64,000 nt of DNA from an uncultured Lachnospiraceae bacterium (GTDB taxonomy: Bacteria > Bacillota > Clostridia > Lachnospirales > Lachnospiraceae), in NCBI GenBank assembly GCA_947589305.1, contig CANQAP010000007.1, positions 32,199-96,198 on the forward strand, in the 5' to 3' direction. The position numbers and the translations under genes are program-made. The notes beneath the pieces were generated by a model. The model saw only the letters and a program-made list of their open reading frames with translations. It was not told the DNA's origin and made no database searches. This document shows positions 26,832 to 35,996 of this stretch, in pieces (within the stretch, counting starts at the first letter, position 1; each line of letters starts with the position of its first letter).

Positions 26832-27257
26832 CTATGACACGGTCTGTTGGTCTTCTTCGCAATAAATGCACCGATACGTCCGTTTTTCTCGATTGGCTAA
26901 CTTAAAAACATGGTCGATTCCCTGCTCGGTGGTTGTTATACAACGTGGATTCTTACATATTAATATATTCACTAAACGCTCCGGCAGTTCAACCTTTTTC
27001 TTCTCTATCGTCTCTCCGTCACGGATAATGCTGACCGTGATATCCGGGTCTATATATCCAAGCACATCAAGGTTGACCGAATACTCCTGATCGATCTTGA
27101 TAATGTCCTTGCGTCCCAGCTTATTGCTTTTTACATTTTTAATGATCGCCACACTGCAATCCAGCTTATCCAGCTCCAAGTCATGATAGATCTGCATGCT
27201 TTTTCCTGCGGTAATATGATCTAACACGATACCGTTATAAATGCTGTCAATGTTCAT
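26832..27257 (-). CDS. pyrI: Aspartate carbamoyltransferase regulatory subunit
   Basis: A 141-residue regulatory chain. The allosteric domain (1-95) contains LDHITAGKSMQI and the KNVKSNKLGRKDIIKI segment. The C-terminal zinc domain has cysteine pairs CKNPRC and CIYC. It binds nucleotides to tune the catalytic chain PyrB. ATG 27257 has GGAGGTG upstream and begins one base after the pyrB stop, so it is preferred to GTG 27266 inside pyrB. Confidence 0.95.
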   Translation of the reverse strand: MNIDSIYNGIVLDHITAGKSMQIYHDLELDKLDCSVAIIKNVKSNKLGRKDIIKIDQEYSVNLDVLGYIDPDITVSIIRDGETIEKKKVELPERLVNILICKNPRCITTTEQGIDHVFKLANREKRTYRCIYCEEDQQTVS

Positions 27258-27258
27258 T

Positions 27259-28179
27259 TCAGGCACCTCCCACTTCCAGCAGTTTCATGATCAATGCCAT
27301 CCGCACATATTTTCCGTTCAATGCCTGTCTGAAATAGCAGGCTCTCGGATCGTCATCCACCTTCGTAGAGATTTCGTTTACACGCGGTAACGGATGCAGG
27401 ATCGATAAATCCGCCCTTGCTTTCTTTAGTTTTTCCGTATCCAGTATATAAGTATCTTTCAGACGAATGTAATCTGCTTCATTAAAAAACCGCTCTCTCT
27501 GCACTCTCGTCATATATAAAATATCCAAGTCTTGGATTACCTCATCCATCCTCTCCACCTGTTGATAAGCGATATGGTTCCGTTCAAAGATTTCCGTACG
27601 GATATAATCCGGCACCTGAAGCTCCGGCGGAGAAATCAGTATATATCGGATATTATCATAGCGGGATAATGCTTTGATCAGGGAATGCACCGTCCGACCG
27701 AATTTCAAATCCCCGCAAAACCCTATCGTCAGATTTTCCAGCCTTCCTTTTTCCCGCTGGATGGTCAGCAGATCCGTCAAGGTCTGCGTCGGATGATAAT
27801 GTCCGCCGTCGCCGGCGTTGATGATCGGCACCGGAGATTTCAGTGAAGCAAATAACGGCGCTCCCTCTTTCGGATGCCGCATAGCGATGATATCCGCATA
27901 GCAGCCTACAACCTGAATGGTATCGTGGACACTTTCTCCTTTCGTTGCCGAAGAGGAATCGGCAGAAGAAAAACCAAGTACATTGCCTCCTAACTCTATC
28001 ATAGCTGCCTCAAAACTTAGTCTGGTTCGTGTACTTGGTTCAAAAAATAAGGTAGCAAGTTTCTTTCCCTTGCAAACCTCACTATATTTATCTTTATGCT
28101 CAATAATATCATTGGCAAGCTCCAATAGTTCTTGGATTTCCTGCACATCCAAGTCCATCGGGTCGATTAGATGTCTCAT
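27259..28179 (-). CDS. pyrB: Aspartate carbamoyltransferase catalytic subunit
   Basis: A 306-residue enzyme that joins carbamoyl phosphate and aspartate in pyrimidine synthesis. The carbamoyl-phosphate loop [23 protein letters not shown] with the mobile-loop lysine, HPTQTLTDL, and the C-terminal [10 protein letters not shown] are all present. The start at 28179 has GGAGG six bases upstream; a longer reading to 28218 has none. A consensus promoter lies just upstream and no attenuator is visible in the short leader. Confidence 0.97.
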   Translation of the reverse strand: MRHLIDPMDLDVQEIQELLELANDIIEHKDKYSEVCKGKKLATLFFEPSTRTRLSFEAAMIELGGNVLGFSSADSSSATKGESVHDTIQVVGCYADIIAMRHPKEGAPLFASLKSPVPIINAGDGGHYHPTQTLTDLLTIQREKGRLENLTIGFCGDLKFGRTVHSLIKALSRYDNIRYILISPPELQVPDYIRTEIFERNHIAYQQVERMDEVIQDLDILYMTRVQRERFFNEADYIRLKDTYILDTEKLKKARADLSILHPLPRVNEISTKVDDDPRACYFRQALNGKYVRMALIMKLLEVGGA

Positions 28180-28229
28180 TCTGTACCTCCGTGCATTTTT
28201 CAGTTTCCGTGGTGGCATATATTTGTTTT

Positions 28230-28258
28230 AGTATAATCTTCCGATAATTTTATGTCAA
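28230..28258 (-). promoter_or_regulatory. Promoter of pyrBI
   Basis: TTGACA, a 17-base spacer and TATACT on the minus strand. The leader to the pyrB start is only about 45 bases, too short for a PyrR or UTP-type attenuator. Confidence 0.85.
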
Positions 28259-28271
28259 TCCTTTCCACTTT

Positions 28272-28763
28272 TCATTTATACGAATCCCCTTTTTCCGGCA
28301 GCTCCTTTCGCTTACTTCTTACCAGTTGTTCCAACTGCGGTTTCTGTTCCTTATCGCACTCGATAATATACTGCCGCTTATTGGCACGCAGTTTCACCTT
28401 TATTGTATTTATGCTGTCATTTACGAATTTATAACCTTCAATATGTTCCCAATCAATGAAAGTTAATCCCACAAACATCCCTTCTTCGGATAATCCGCTC
28501 CGTATTCGTGTCGTTATGACAATAAAAAAGATATACGTCAGCATAGGCGGAATAAAAATATAATATTGAAACCAAACCGAAAGCGCGATCCCGACCAGCG
28601 CGATATTGACGTTGATGATTTCCGATACACTGCTCGATTTTCCCAAACGGCTTTCTATAATGATACTCTTCTGACGGTGCAGAACCACGCAACTGATGAT
28701 GCCGATGGTTCCGAACCCAAGTGTCAATGCAACAGACAGTACATACTGCAAATATTGCCACAT
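28272..28763 (-). CDS. Small membrane protein with cytoplasmic tail (DUF5673-like)
   Basis: A 163-residue protein with three hydrophobic segments (about 4-26, 50-66 and 68-86) and a cytoplasmic tail rich in lysine and glutamate. The tail section FIDWEHIEGYKF...VKLRANKRQYII...CDKEQKPQLEQLV resembles membrane proteins with a PH-like or DUF5673 C-terminus; that match is tentative. It has its own promoter (28812-28840) and GGAG before the start. Function unknown. Confidence 0.6.
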   Translation of the reverse strand: MWQYLQYVLSVALTLGFGTIGIISCVVLHRQKSIIIESRLGKSSSVSEIINVNIALVGIALSVWFQYYIFIPPMLTYIFFIVITTRIRSGLSEEGMFVGLTFIDWEHIEGYKFVNDSINTIKVKLRANKRQYIIECDKEQKPQLEQLVRSKRKELPEKGDSYK

Positions 28764-28811
28764 AACCGGATTCTCCTTTGCATGCCTTAAGCGGCTTTTT
28801 CCTATATCTTT

Positions 28812-28840
28812 ACTATATTACTTTTTTATCTATTACACAA
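28812..28840 (-). promoter_or_regulatory. Promoter of the 28272-28763 gene
   Basis: TTGTGT, a 17-base spacer and TATAGT on the minus strand, about 50 bases before the gene start and just after the DHHW gene ends. Confidence 0.55.
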
Positions 28841-28856
28841 CGATTCTTTCCGCATT

Positions 28857-29981
28857 TTATCGCAGAACCTCGCTTTGGTTCAATAATAACGTACTGTATA
28901 AAAACAAAACATCCTGATCCTGAAACTCCACATATTTACTGATGATATCGCTATTTATATAACGGGTATCGATCAGCGTGATCCTTCCGTAAGACCGGAA
29001 CAACAACGGCGAGAGACTGCTGCCAAACGAGTCGCGAAATATCACCAGCTCCCGATCGGCGTCACCGTTCGGATTCTCTATTTCTATAATCGCCGAAGCA
29101 CCGGAAAGAAAAAAGTCATACGGATCGCGTCCCTGCAATTTTTCTGTATCGTAAATGCCCAGCGTCTGTCCATTTTCGACATGGTAAGCCTGACATGCCT
29201 CCAAATCCGCATTGGTCAGATACTCTATAGGCTCTTTTTTCACCGGAAGAGCCGACCGTCCCGCATAGACGCCCAAAAAAGAAGTCGTTGCCGTCCGCCG
29301 CTCCAAATCCGTAAATGCTTTGGCGCCCATGGCGTCTAAGATCGTTTCCGCCGTATCCCCCAAACATTCCTGCCGCCAGTGGGAATCCGTTGCATAGTAA
29401 TCTTCTACCGATAACGTCTCTTCGATCGGAATCCATTGCGCCTCCTCAAATTCCTTCTGCATTTCTTCACACATCAAAGTATAGTCCAGCGTCAGGTATC
29501 CGCATCCCGCTCCCAGATAATGACCCTTATCCGGCACAACTGCCAGATATACATGGACATCCGTATTTTTCATATATGTCTGATACAGATCGCGGCAGGC
29601 GGCTCCTGCCGAACGGACGCTTTTCTCATTCGTCGGATAAAGCATTTCCGCCAGATATCCGTTTGCCAGATATATTTGATGAACATCCTTTTTTTGAAAG
29701 ACATATCGGTCTGTTTCCGCACGCAGGCTCCGAAATCGCTCCCGAAGCGGAAATTGATCGGTCGCCGCTTCGTCAAACGCATTCATGTAGCTTCCGGTAT
29801 AGACCGTCCGTAAGGATATTTCCGGAAACTGCCGCAAAGTCCGCCGCTCGCTTAAAGAAAGATCCGCCGGCGGCTTCAGCCATGCAAATATCGCGAGAAC
29901 CGCCCATACCGCCACCAGTACAGCCGTTGCCGCTTTTTCTTTTCCATATGCTTTTGTACGTTTTGTATCCGATGTACGCAT
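28857..29981 (-). CDS. DHHW family (AlgX/AlgJ-like SGNH) protein
   Basis: About 374 residues. One N-terminal membrane anchor (about 18-36) precedes an external SGNH-like domain. YYATDSHWRQEC carries the aspartate-histidine pair of the DHHW/AlgJ type, and IFRDSFGSSLSPLL holds the candidate nucleophile serine. Such proteins work with an MBOAT acyltransferase to O-acetylate exported polysaccharide. ATG 29981 has AAGGA upstream; an ATG at 30014 overlaps the MBOAT stop (TAATG) and could also be used. It is the last gene of the three-gene set. Confidence 0.85.
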   Translation of the reverse strand: MRTSDTKRTKAYGKEKAATAVLVAVWAVLAIFAWLKPPADLSLSERRTLRQFPEISLRTVYTGSYMNAFDEAATDQFPLRERFRSLRAETDRYVFQKKDVHQIYLANGYLAEMLYPTNEKSVRSAGAACRDLYQTYMKNTDVHVYLAVVPDKGHYLGAGCGYLTLDYTLMCEEMQKEFEEAQWIPIEETLSVEDYYATDSHWRQECLGDTAETILDAMGAKAFTDLERRTATTSFLGVYAGRSALPVKKEPIEYLTNADLEACQAYHVENGQTLGIYDTEKLQGRDPYDFFLSGASAIIEIENPNGDADRELVIFRDSFGSSLSPLLFRSYGRITLIDTRYINSDIISKYVEFQDQDVLFLYSTLLLNQSEVLR

Positions 29982-30013
29982 AGTCTTTCCTTTTCCATAT
30001 TTTTTTCCGATCA

Positions 30014-31438
30014 TTAAAAACGGAAATATAAAAACGGATGATACGTTCCGTCAACCAAATAAGCCGTTGCCGTCAGAAGCAGGAGAAGCAGCGCAAACGG
30101 TTCCAAGATACCAAAGATCCGCTTCCTTCGGTTTCCCCGCCGGATCCGTTCCGACACATACGTTCCGAGCGGCGTACAAGCCATGACTGCGATCAGAAAG
30201 AGCCAGAAATTGTTTCTTAAAATATATATGGTCTCCCGGGAAACGATCGGCAGTCTGCCACAGCCGAACATACCCGCCAAAGTGGTTCCCAGCCGGTGTA
30301 AATCCGTTTCCCGGAAAATGGTGAAACTGATAACCACCAAAACGATCACGCATACATGCCGCAGCCATTTTCCCTGTGTCCGCCTGCCTTCCGATAATCC
30401 CCTGCTCCCTCGCAGCATCCATTTCTCCGCCGCCAACAGGAGGGCAAAATATAAGCCCCATATGATAAAATTCCATTCCGCTCCGTGCCAGAATCCGGTC
30501 AGGAACCATACGATCAGAAGATTACGCAGCCATTTTCCTGTTGTACAGCGGTTTCCTCCTAACGGAATATAGACGTAATCCCGAAACCATTGTCCCAGTG
30601 AAATATGCCATCGTCTCCAAAAATCCGTGATGCTGTCCGCACAATATGGATATCGAAAATTTTCCGGGAAGCGGAATCCGAAGATTCTGCCTAAGCCGAT
30701 CGCCATATCGCTGTAGCCGGAAAAATCCAAATAAATCTGTAATGTAAATCCCACTGCCAATATCCAAAGCAGGACTACCGATGGCTGCGTCGCTTTTTCC
30801 GCGGCTTGACAGCATTCACCGATCAGATCCGCCAACAATACTTTTTTTGACAAACCCACGACCAGTCTCCGAATGCCGATCTGAATATCCGTAAAATGTA
30901 TCACCCGTTTCTCCATCTGCCCTGCCATCTCTGTATAACGAACGATCGGACCTGCCACCAACTGGGTAAACAGACTGATATACATGGCAAAACGGAGCAG
31001 ATTCCGCTGCGGCGCTTCCTTTCTCCGGTAAACGTCTATGAGATAACTGATGATCTGAAACGTATAAAAGCTGATGCCGACCGGCAGGGCGATCTGCCGC
31101 AACACAATCTGCGATCCGGTCAGCCGGTTCCAGTTGGTCAGAAAGAAATCCGTATATTTAAAAACAAGCAGGAAACTGATTTCCGTGAGTACGGCAACCC
31201 AAAGTAAAATCTTTCTGTGCCGTTGATTTTTTGCAACATATTCCATCCCCAGCCCTGCCGCATACCCGATCAGGACCGATATGCAAAGAACCGGCAGTGT
31301 CTTCGGCTCGCCCCAGCCATAAAACAACAGACTGGCGGCGAGCAGCACCCCGTTTCGCCATTTAGAGGGAAACAAAAAGTACAATACGACCACTGCCGGA
31401 AGAAACCAATATAAAAAAGTTATGCTTGCAAATACCAT
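30014..31438 (-). CDS. MBOAT family O-acyltransferase (AlgI/DltB-like)
   Basis: A 474-residue multi-pass membrane enzyme. The catalytic histidine is in TGFWHGAEWNFIIWG and the second conserved region is DFWRRWHISLGQWFRDYVYIPLGGNR. About ten to twelve hydrophobic segments are seen. AlgI-type enzymes carry acyl groups across the membrane for transfer to surface glycans. It starts 3 bases after the DUF4358 lipoprotein and is followed by the DHHW partner, a set repeatedly seen in Lachnospiraceae. Confidence 0.93.
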   Translation of the reverse strand: MVFASITFLYWFLPAVVVLYFLFPSKWRNGVLLAASLLFYGWGEPKTLPVLCISVLIGYAAGLGMEYVAKNQRHRKILLWVAVLTEISFLLVFKYTDFFLTNWNRLTGSQIVLRQIALPVGISFYTFQIISYLIDVYRRKEAPQRNLLRFAMYISLFTQLVAGPIVRYTEMAGQMEKRVIHFTDIQIGIRRLVVGLSKKVLLADLIGECCQAAEKATQPSVVLLWILAVGFTLQIYLDFSGYSDMAIGLGRIFGFRFPENFRYPYCADSITDFWRRWHISLGQWFRDYVYIPLGGNRCTTGKWLRNLLIVWFLTGFWHGAEWNFIIWGLYFALLLAAEKWMLRGSRGLSEGRRTQGKWLRHVCVIVLVVISFTIFRETDLHRLGTTLAGMFGCGRLPIVSRETIYILRNNFWLFLIAVMACTPLGTYVSERIRRGNRRKRIFGILEPFALLLLLLTATAYLVDGTYHPFLYFRF

Positions 31439-31441
31439 ATC

Positions 31442-31960
31442 CTATTCTACTGACAGCGTACCGCCGCATATTTCACGGAACGCGTCTACCATGTCTTGCG
31501 CCGTTATCGTATCCGACAGATCGGACGTCACCATGAATAACATGATGACATCGCCGTCGGCTGCCACGCGAAGATCATCCGCTTCTACACAGATCCATTT
31601 TCTCTGATCGATCCCCTCTTTCATTGCCGCCGCCACGGATGCCGTATCTTTCTCGTTTGCCACACGCACCAATACCATAGAATATGCCTGTGCATTGATC
31701 ATCGGCTCCGAAGCGACCGCCTCACTGATCAGATCCGCGGAATCCAAACCGGTATACCGTTTCACCATATCCGCATCGGACAGATCCACGGTCACGGTCT
31801 CCAACTCCAAACCGGTATTCTTCTTTTCATAAATCTGCTCTAATATTTCTTCTAACGATCCCTCCGGACCTTGCGCCATACCATCAGCCGATCCCGCGCA
31901 TCCGGCAAAAAGCGACAGCGCCGCCAAAGCCAGCAAGACCAGCCATAGCTTTTTTTTCAT
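31442..31960 (-). CDS. DUF4358 lipoprotein
   Basis: A 172-residue lipoprotein. The signal peptide ends in the lipobox LFAGCAGS. The mature domain has the DUF4358 pattern (KRYTGLDSADLISEAVAS..., VLVRVANEKDTASV, GDVIMLFMVT). The family usually travels with MBOAT and DHHW genes, as here, so it may assist polysaccharide acylation outside the cell. It begins 42 bases after metG with a good AGGAG site and no terminator between, so it may be read from the metG transcript. Confidence 0.85.
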   Translation of the reverse strand: MKKKLWLVLLALAALSLFAGCAGSADGMAQGPEGSLEEILEQIYEKKNTGLELETVTVDLSDADMVKRYTGLDSADLISEAVASEPMINAQAYSMVLVRVANEKDTASVAAAMKEGIDQRKWICVEADDLRVAADGDVIMLFMVTSDLSDTITAQDMVDAFREICGGTLSVE

Positions 31961-32002
31961 ACTTTCTATCTCCTTTTATGGCATATTTTGCAGTTTCGGA
32001 AC

Positions 32003-33949
32003 TTATCGTATCTCTGCTCCGTGCGGCATTTCTTTTTCCGCAGTGAGCAGGGAAAGATTCCCGTTTTCGTCCTCTGCGCACAGCAGCATGCCCTCCGATT
32101 TGACGCCGGCCAAGGTCGCAGGCTTCAGGTTCGTAACCACCACTACTTTTTTTCCTATCATTTCTTCCGGTGTGTATTGCGGTTTGATACCGGAAACGAT
32201 CTGACGGACCTGACTTCCGATCTTCACCTGTGAACAGAGGAGCTTCTTGGATTTCTTCACCTCTTCACAGTCAATGATCTGTCCGATCTGCAGTTGTATC
32301 TTTCCAAAGGCATCGATATCGATTTCTTCCTTCGGTTCCACATCGATACCCACGCCGTATTTCTTTAATTTTGCTTCTTCTTTTCTGCGTTCCAGTTCCT
32401 CCAGCACCTCGTTGACATCCAGACGGGCGAATAATATTTCCGGTTCCTCCGTCACCCGGTTGTTATTCGGATATCTGCCGAAGGTGCCAAGCTCGTCGCA
32501 CTCCCTGTCCTTTGCATTAAGCTGCTCCAAGATCTTGTCTGCTGTCTCCGGCATAAACGACTTTAATAGCACGGCGCCGATGGTGATGCTCTCTACCAAA
32601 TTGTACAGCACAGTCTCCAAGCGTTCTTTTTTCGCTTCCTCTTTTCCCAGTATCCAAGGCGTCGTTTCGTCAATGTATTTGTTGCACCGCTTAAACAGTG
32701 CAAAGATTTCCGTAATGGCATCCGCCACCCGCAGCTTTTCCATTGCCTTTGTTACTTTAAGCGGCGTTTCCAGCGCCATCTTCTTTAACTCATCATCCAT
32801 CGGCTCATGGACGTTTGCATTACGGACCATGCCGCCTAAATATTTATTGGTCATCGATATGGTACGGTTGACTAAATTTCCCAGCGTATTAGCCAAATCC
32901 GAATTCATTCGCTCGACGATCAATTCCCATGAGATCACGCCGTCATTTTCAAACGGCATTTCATGCAGCAGAAAATAACGCACCGCATCCACGCCGAACA
33001 TGTCTACCAGATCGTCCGCATAGATGACATTTCCTTTGGATTTACTCATTTTTCCGTCGCTTTGTATCAGCCAAGGATGCCCGAACACCTGCTTTGGAAG
33101 CGGCAAATCCAGCGCCATCAACATGATCGGCCAATAGATCGTATGGAATCGCAGGATATCTTTCCCGATCAAATGCAAATCCGCCGGCCAATATTTTTTA
33201 AATAACGGATCATTCGCCTCATCTACATGATACCCCAATCCGGTAATATAATTCGTCAGGGCGTCAATCCAGACATAAATCACATGTTTATCGTCAAAAT
33301 CCACCGGAATTCCCCACTTGAACGAGGTTCTGGACACACATAGATCCTGAAGTCCCGGCTTTAAGAAGTTATTCATCATTTCATTTTTTCTTGCTTCCGG
33401 CTGGATGAACTCCGGATGGGAGTCGATATACTGAATCAAACGGTCCGTATATTTGCTGAGCTTAAAGAAATATGCCTCTTCCTTTGCCGGCTGACATTCC
33501 CTGCCGCAATCCGGACACTTACCGTCAATTAACTGGGAAGCGGTAAAAAAGGATTCGCAAGGCGTACAATACATTCCCTCATACTGTCCTTTGTATATAT
33601 CTCCCTGATCGTACAGCTTCTTAAAAATCTTCTGCACCTGTTTCTCATGATCCGCGTCGGTGGTACGGATAAACTTATCATAAGACGTATTCATCAGATC
33701 CCAGATCCGCCGGATCTCTCCTGCTTTCTCATCCACAAATTCTTTTGGCGTAATTCCTTCTTCCGCCGCCTTTTGCTCAATTTTCTGTCCGTGTTCATCC
33801 GTTCCTGTCTGGAACCGCACATCATAACCTAAAAATCGTTTGTAGCGCGCGATGCTGTCTGCCAAAACGATTTCATAGGTATTGCCGATATGTGGTTTAC
33901 CGGATGTGTATGCAATCGCAGTCGTAATGTAATATGGTTTCTTTGCCAT
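32003..33949 (-). CDS. metG: Methionyl-tRNA synthetase with C-terminal tRNA-binding domain
   Basis: A 648-residue class I synthetase. The HIGH-type motif is PHIGNTY (about 20-26) and the KMSKSKGN motif lies near 300. A zinc knuckle follows residue 125 (CTPC...CPDCGREC). The C-terminal 100 residues form an EMAP/Trbp111-like tRNA-binding domain (LQIGQIIDCEEVKKSKKLL), which dimerises the enzyme. It is preceded by a complete T-box leader and promoter, so expression rises when tRNA-Met is uncharged. Confidence 0.97.
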   Translation of the reverse strand: MAKKPYYITTAIAYTSGKPHIGNTYEIVLADSIARYKRFLGYDVRFQTGTDEHGQKIEQKAAEEGITPKEFVDEKAGEIRRIWDLMNTSYDKFIRTTDADHEKQVQKIFKKLYDQGDIYKGQYEGMYCTPCESFFTASQLIDGKCPDCGRECQPAKEEAYFFKLSKYTDRLIQYIDSHPEFIQPEARKNEMMNNFLKPGLQDLCVSRTSFKWGIPVDFDDKHVIYVWIDALTNYITGLGYHVDEANDPLFKKYWPADLHLIGKDILRFHTIYWPIMLMALDLPLPKQVFGHPWLIQSDGKMSKSKGNVIYADDLVDMFGVDAVRYFLLHEMPFENDGVISWELIVERMNSDLANTLGNLVNRTISMTNKYLGGMVRNANVHEPMDDELKKMALETPLKVTKAMEKLRVADAITEIFALFKRCNKYIDETTPWILGKEEAKKERLETVLYNLVESITIGAVLLKSFMPETADKILEQLNAKDRECDELGTFGRYPNNNRVTEEPEILFARLDVNEVLEELERRKEEAKLKKYGVGIDVEPKEEIDIDAFGKIQLQIGQIIDCEEVKKSKKLLCSQVKIGSQVRQIVSGIKPQYTPEEMIGKKVVVVTNLKPATLAGVKSEGMLLCAEDENGNLSLLTAEKEMPHGAEIR

Positions 33950-34017
33950 TTTGTTCTCCTCCTTAACAATACCGGATTTCCTTCGCTCTTTCTTGGGATA
34001 CGACGGTTTTCGTATAA

Positions 34018-34330
34018 AAAAACCCGTCTTTAAGTCTCTTCTTAAAGACGGGTTGAGATCCGTGGTACCACTTTAATTCTCCGGTTCCTCACAAAACCGG
34101 ACTCATGAACTGCCGATACAGTTCCGCACGATAATGGGTGCTACCATCGAATGCTCACCCATGCGGCTCACACCCAATGCTCCAAGACCATCTTCCATAA
34201 GACCTTCATTCTCTGCTCTCAGCTTGCCAGATTCTCTGTAAATGTCACTCTTATGTACTCTTCTCTTCTTCGCATGTTCCGTATTTACCTTGCCCGCGAA
34301 CGCTGTGCATCGTACCCGTCCGCACCTATA
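34018..34330 (-). ncRNA. T-box leader of metG
   Basis: The minus strand carries the conserved T-box AATTAAAGTGGTACCACGG (about 34076-34058). A terminator of 14 perfect base pairs (AACCCGTCTTTAAG and its complement, 34054-34021) and a T tract follow. Upstream lies a long Stem I region containing AGAGAATCTGG...; an AUG that could be the specifier codon is at 34209-34207, but the stem was not folded to prove it. The leader runs from the promoter at 34337-34365 to about 70 bases before metG. Uncharged tRNA-Met should stabilise the antiterminator. Confidence 0.93.
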
Positions 34331-34336
34331 AATACT

Positions 34337-34365
34337 AGTATACCTAGCTATTTTTGTCATGTCAA
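34337..34365 (-). promoter_or_regulatory. Promoter of the metG T-box transcript
   Basis: Full-consensus TTGACA, a 17-base spacer and TATACT on the minus strand. Confidence 0.92.
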
Positions 34366-34414
34366 GAATCCATTTTCAAAAATCCCGTTTTCCTGCCGGC
34401 AGTTATCCATACGG

Positions 34415-35074
34415 TCAGATATCCTTTCTTTTTCCGATATTGCCGAATACGTTTTCGGTATGTCTGATCCGCAACGGCATTTCCAACGGGGCGGACGCCC
34501 ATGCAAACTCTTCGGGTGACAGGCATTCCTGACGTAATAACCGCTCTTTATCATCCTTCGCCCGTTCCAGATCCTTCTGCATTTGCTGCTTTCCCCGTAT
34601 CATGCTGTCTATCTCTTTTTTGATAGAAACAAATCCCAAACCGTCTGAGAATATCTGAAACAACTGCCAGTCATGATTCATGCCGTAAAAAACCGTTGCC
34701 TTCAACGCCAGACATAAAAAGACAAGGTCCACCACTCCCAAGATCAGGATAAGGTAAAAGAACAGCACCATCGCATCCGTAACCGTTTTCGTAAAAAACA
34801 AGACGCCGATCCCGGTCAATATCAAAAACGTTATGACGCCTGCCACGCTATAAAATACCTTCATTTTCCGCTCCGCTTCTTCCAAAGGCAGATACACCTG
34901 AATCAAATCCATCTGCCATTTGTCGATCAAAGACGGATACCCCTTGATCTTTTCGTCTAAAAGAAGCATACACTCTGATTCTTGATACCTTAGAAGCGAA
35001 TGCTCTTGGGAAGACAACTCGGCGGAGTCCGGTTCCCTTTTCAATATATTTTTCTCAACATTGTTTAAACACAT
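34415..35074 (-). CDS. Hypothetical two-helix membrane protein
   Basis: A 219-residue protein I do not recognise. It has a charged N-terminal cytoplasmic region (1-72), two hydrophobic helices (about 73-95 and 100-128), and a charged, glutamine- and lysine-rich helical tail that may form a coiled coil (KQQMQKDLERAKDDKERLL). The ribosome site is weak (GAGGG about 14 bases upstream). It lies between the metG promoter and the SDR gene, all on the minus strand. Confidence 0.65.
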   Translation of the reverse strand: MCLNNVEKNILKREPDSAELSSQEHSLLRYQESECMLLLDEKIKGYPSLIDKWQMDLIQVYLPLEEAERKMKVFYSVAGVITFLILTGIGVLFFTKTVTDAMVLFFYLILILGVVDLVFLCLALKATVFYGMNHDWQLFQIFSDGLGFVSIKKEIDSMIRGKQQMQKDLERAKDDKERLLRQECLSPEEFAWASAPLEMPLRIRHTENVFGNIGKRKDI

Positions 35075-35120
35075 CTGTTCTGAAATCGTTCCCTCTCTTC
35101 ATAGCAGCCGCCGGATGATA

Positions 35121-35927
35121 CTATGGACGCTGTCCAAGACCGCCTTCCAATGTGATCGTCTCGCCTGTCATATATTTGAAATCCGGCGAAGCCAGTTGTA
35201 CGCAAACCCTGCCGATCTCCAATTCCGCATCCCCGAAATGACCCATAGGCGGTGTATGCACATTCTGTTTAAATGCGTCCGGATATGCCTGTTCAAACTG
35301 TTCAAGCTGAGCCGTCCAAGCCAATGGGCAAATGATATTGACATTAATGCCGTCCTTGCTCCATTCGGTAGCCGCCACACGCGTCAGACCGCGGATACCT
35401 TCCTTGGCAGCGGCATATGCGCACTGCCCATAGTTACCGAACAATCCGGCTCCGGATGCAAAATTAATGACCGAACCTTTGCTCTTAACCAAGTGCGGAT
35501 AACAAGCCTTCATATAATAGAATACCGCATATAATCCGGAGTAAAGTGCAAGATCAAACTGCTCGGTCGTATGATCCGCTAACGCCACGCCGGAAGCGGA
35601 AGCCTGCGCGTTATTGATCAGCACGTCAATCCCACCGAATGTCTGAATGGTTTTCTCGATCACATTTGCCACCACCGCTTCATTATCGGAACCGGCAGAC
35701 ACATCCGCCTGCACCGGCAGCACCTGAATGCCATATAAGCGTTCCAATTCTTCTTTCGCGTCCTCGAGTTTCTTGACATTACGACCGGTAATGACCAGAT
35801 TCGCTCCTTCTTTTGCATATGCGGTCGCAATCCCGTATCCGATCGATCCGCATCTTCCGTCACTGAGAACTGCCCGTCCTGCTCCTGTGATGATTGCTGT
35901 TTTGTTTGTTAAAAAACCCATTTCCAT
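35121..35927 (-). CDS. Short-chain dehydrogenase/reductase
   Basis: A 268-residue classical SDR that oxidises or reduces an alcohol/ketone with NAD(P). The catalytic tyrosine and lysine lie in YAAAK, the serine in INFASGAG, and NNAQ replaces the usual NNAG. The cofactor loop TGAGRAVLSDGRCGSIGYGIA holds about ten extra residues between the TGxG and GxG parts, which is unusual. The start at 35927 has AAAGGGG upstream; a longer reading to 35978 has none. The substrate is unknown. The PanE-like reductase gene lies 69 bases upstream. Confidence 0.85.
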   Translation of the reverse strand: MEMGFLTNKTAIITGAGRAVLSDGRCGSIGYGIATAYAKEGANLVITGRNVKKLEDAKEELERLYGIQVLPVQADVSAGSDNEAVVANVIEKTIQTFGGIDVLINNAQASASGVALADHTTEQFDLALYSGLYAVFYYMKACYPHLVKSKGSVINFASGAGLFGNYGQCAYAAAKEGIRGLTRVAATEWSKDGINVNIICPLAWTAQLEQFEQAYPDAFKQNVHTPPMGHFGDAELEIGRVCVQLASPDFKYMTGETITLEGGLGQRP

Positions 35928-35996
35928 AACCCCTTTCTGTTTATATATTTGATTGCATTGCCACGTTACCGTAAACACTCTGCAATTATGGATGTA

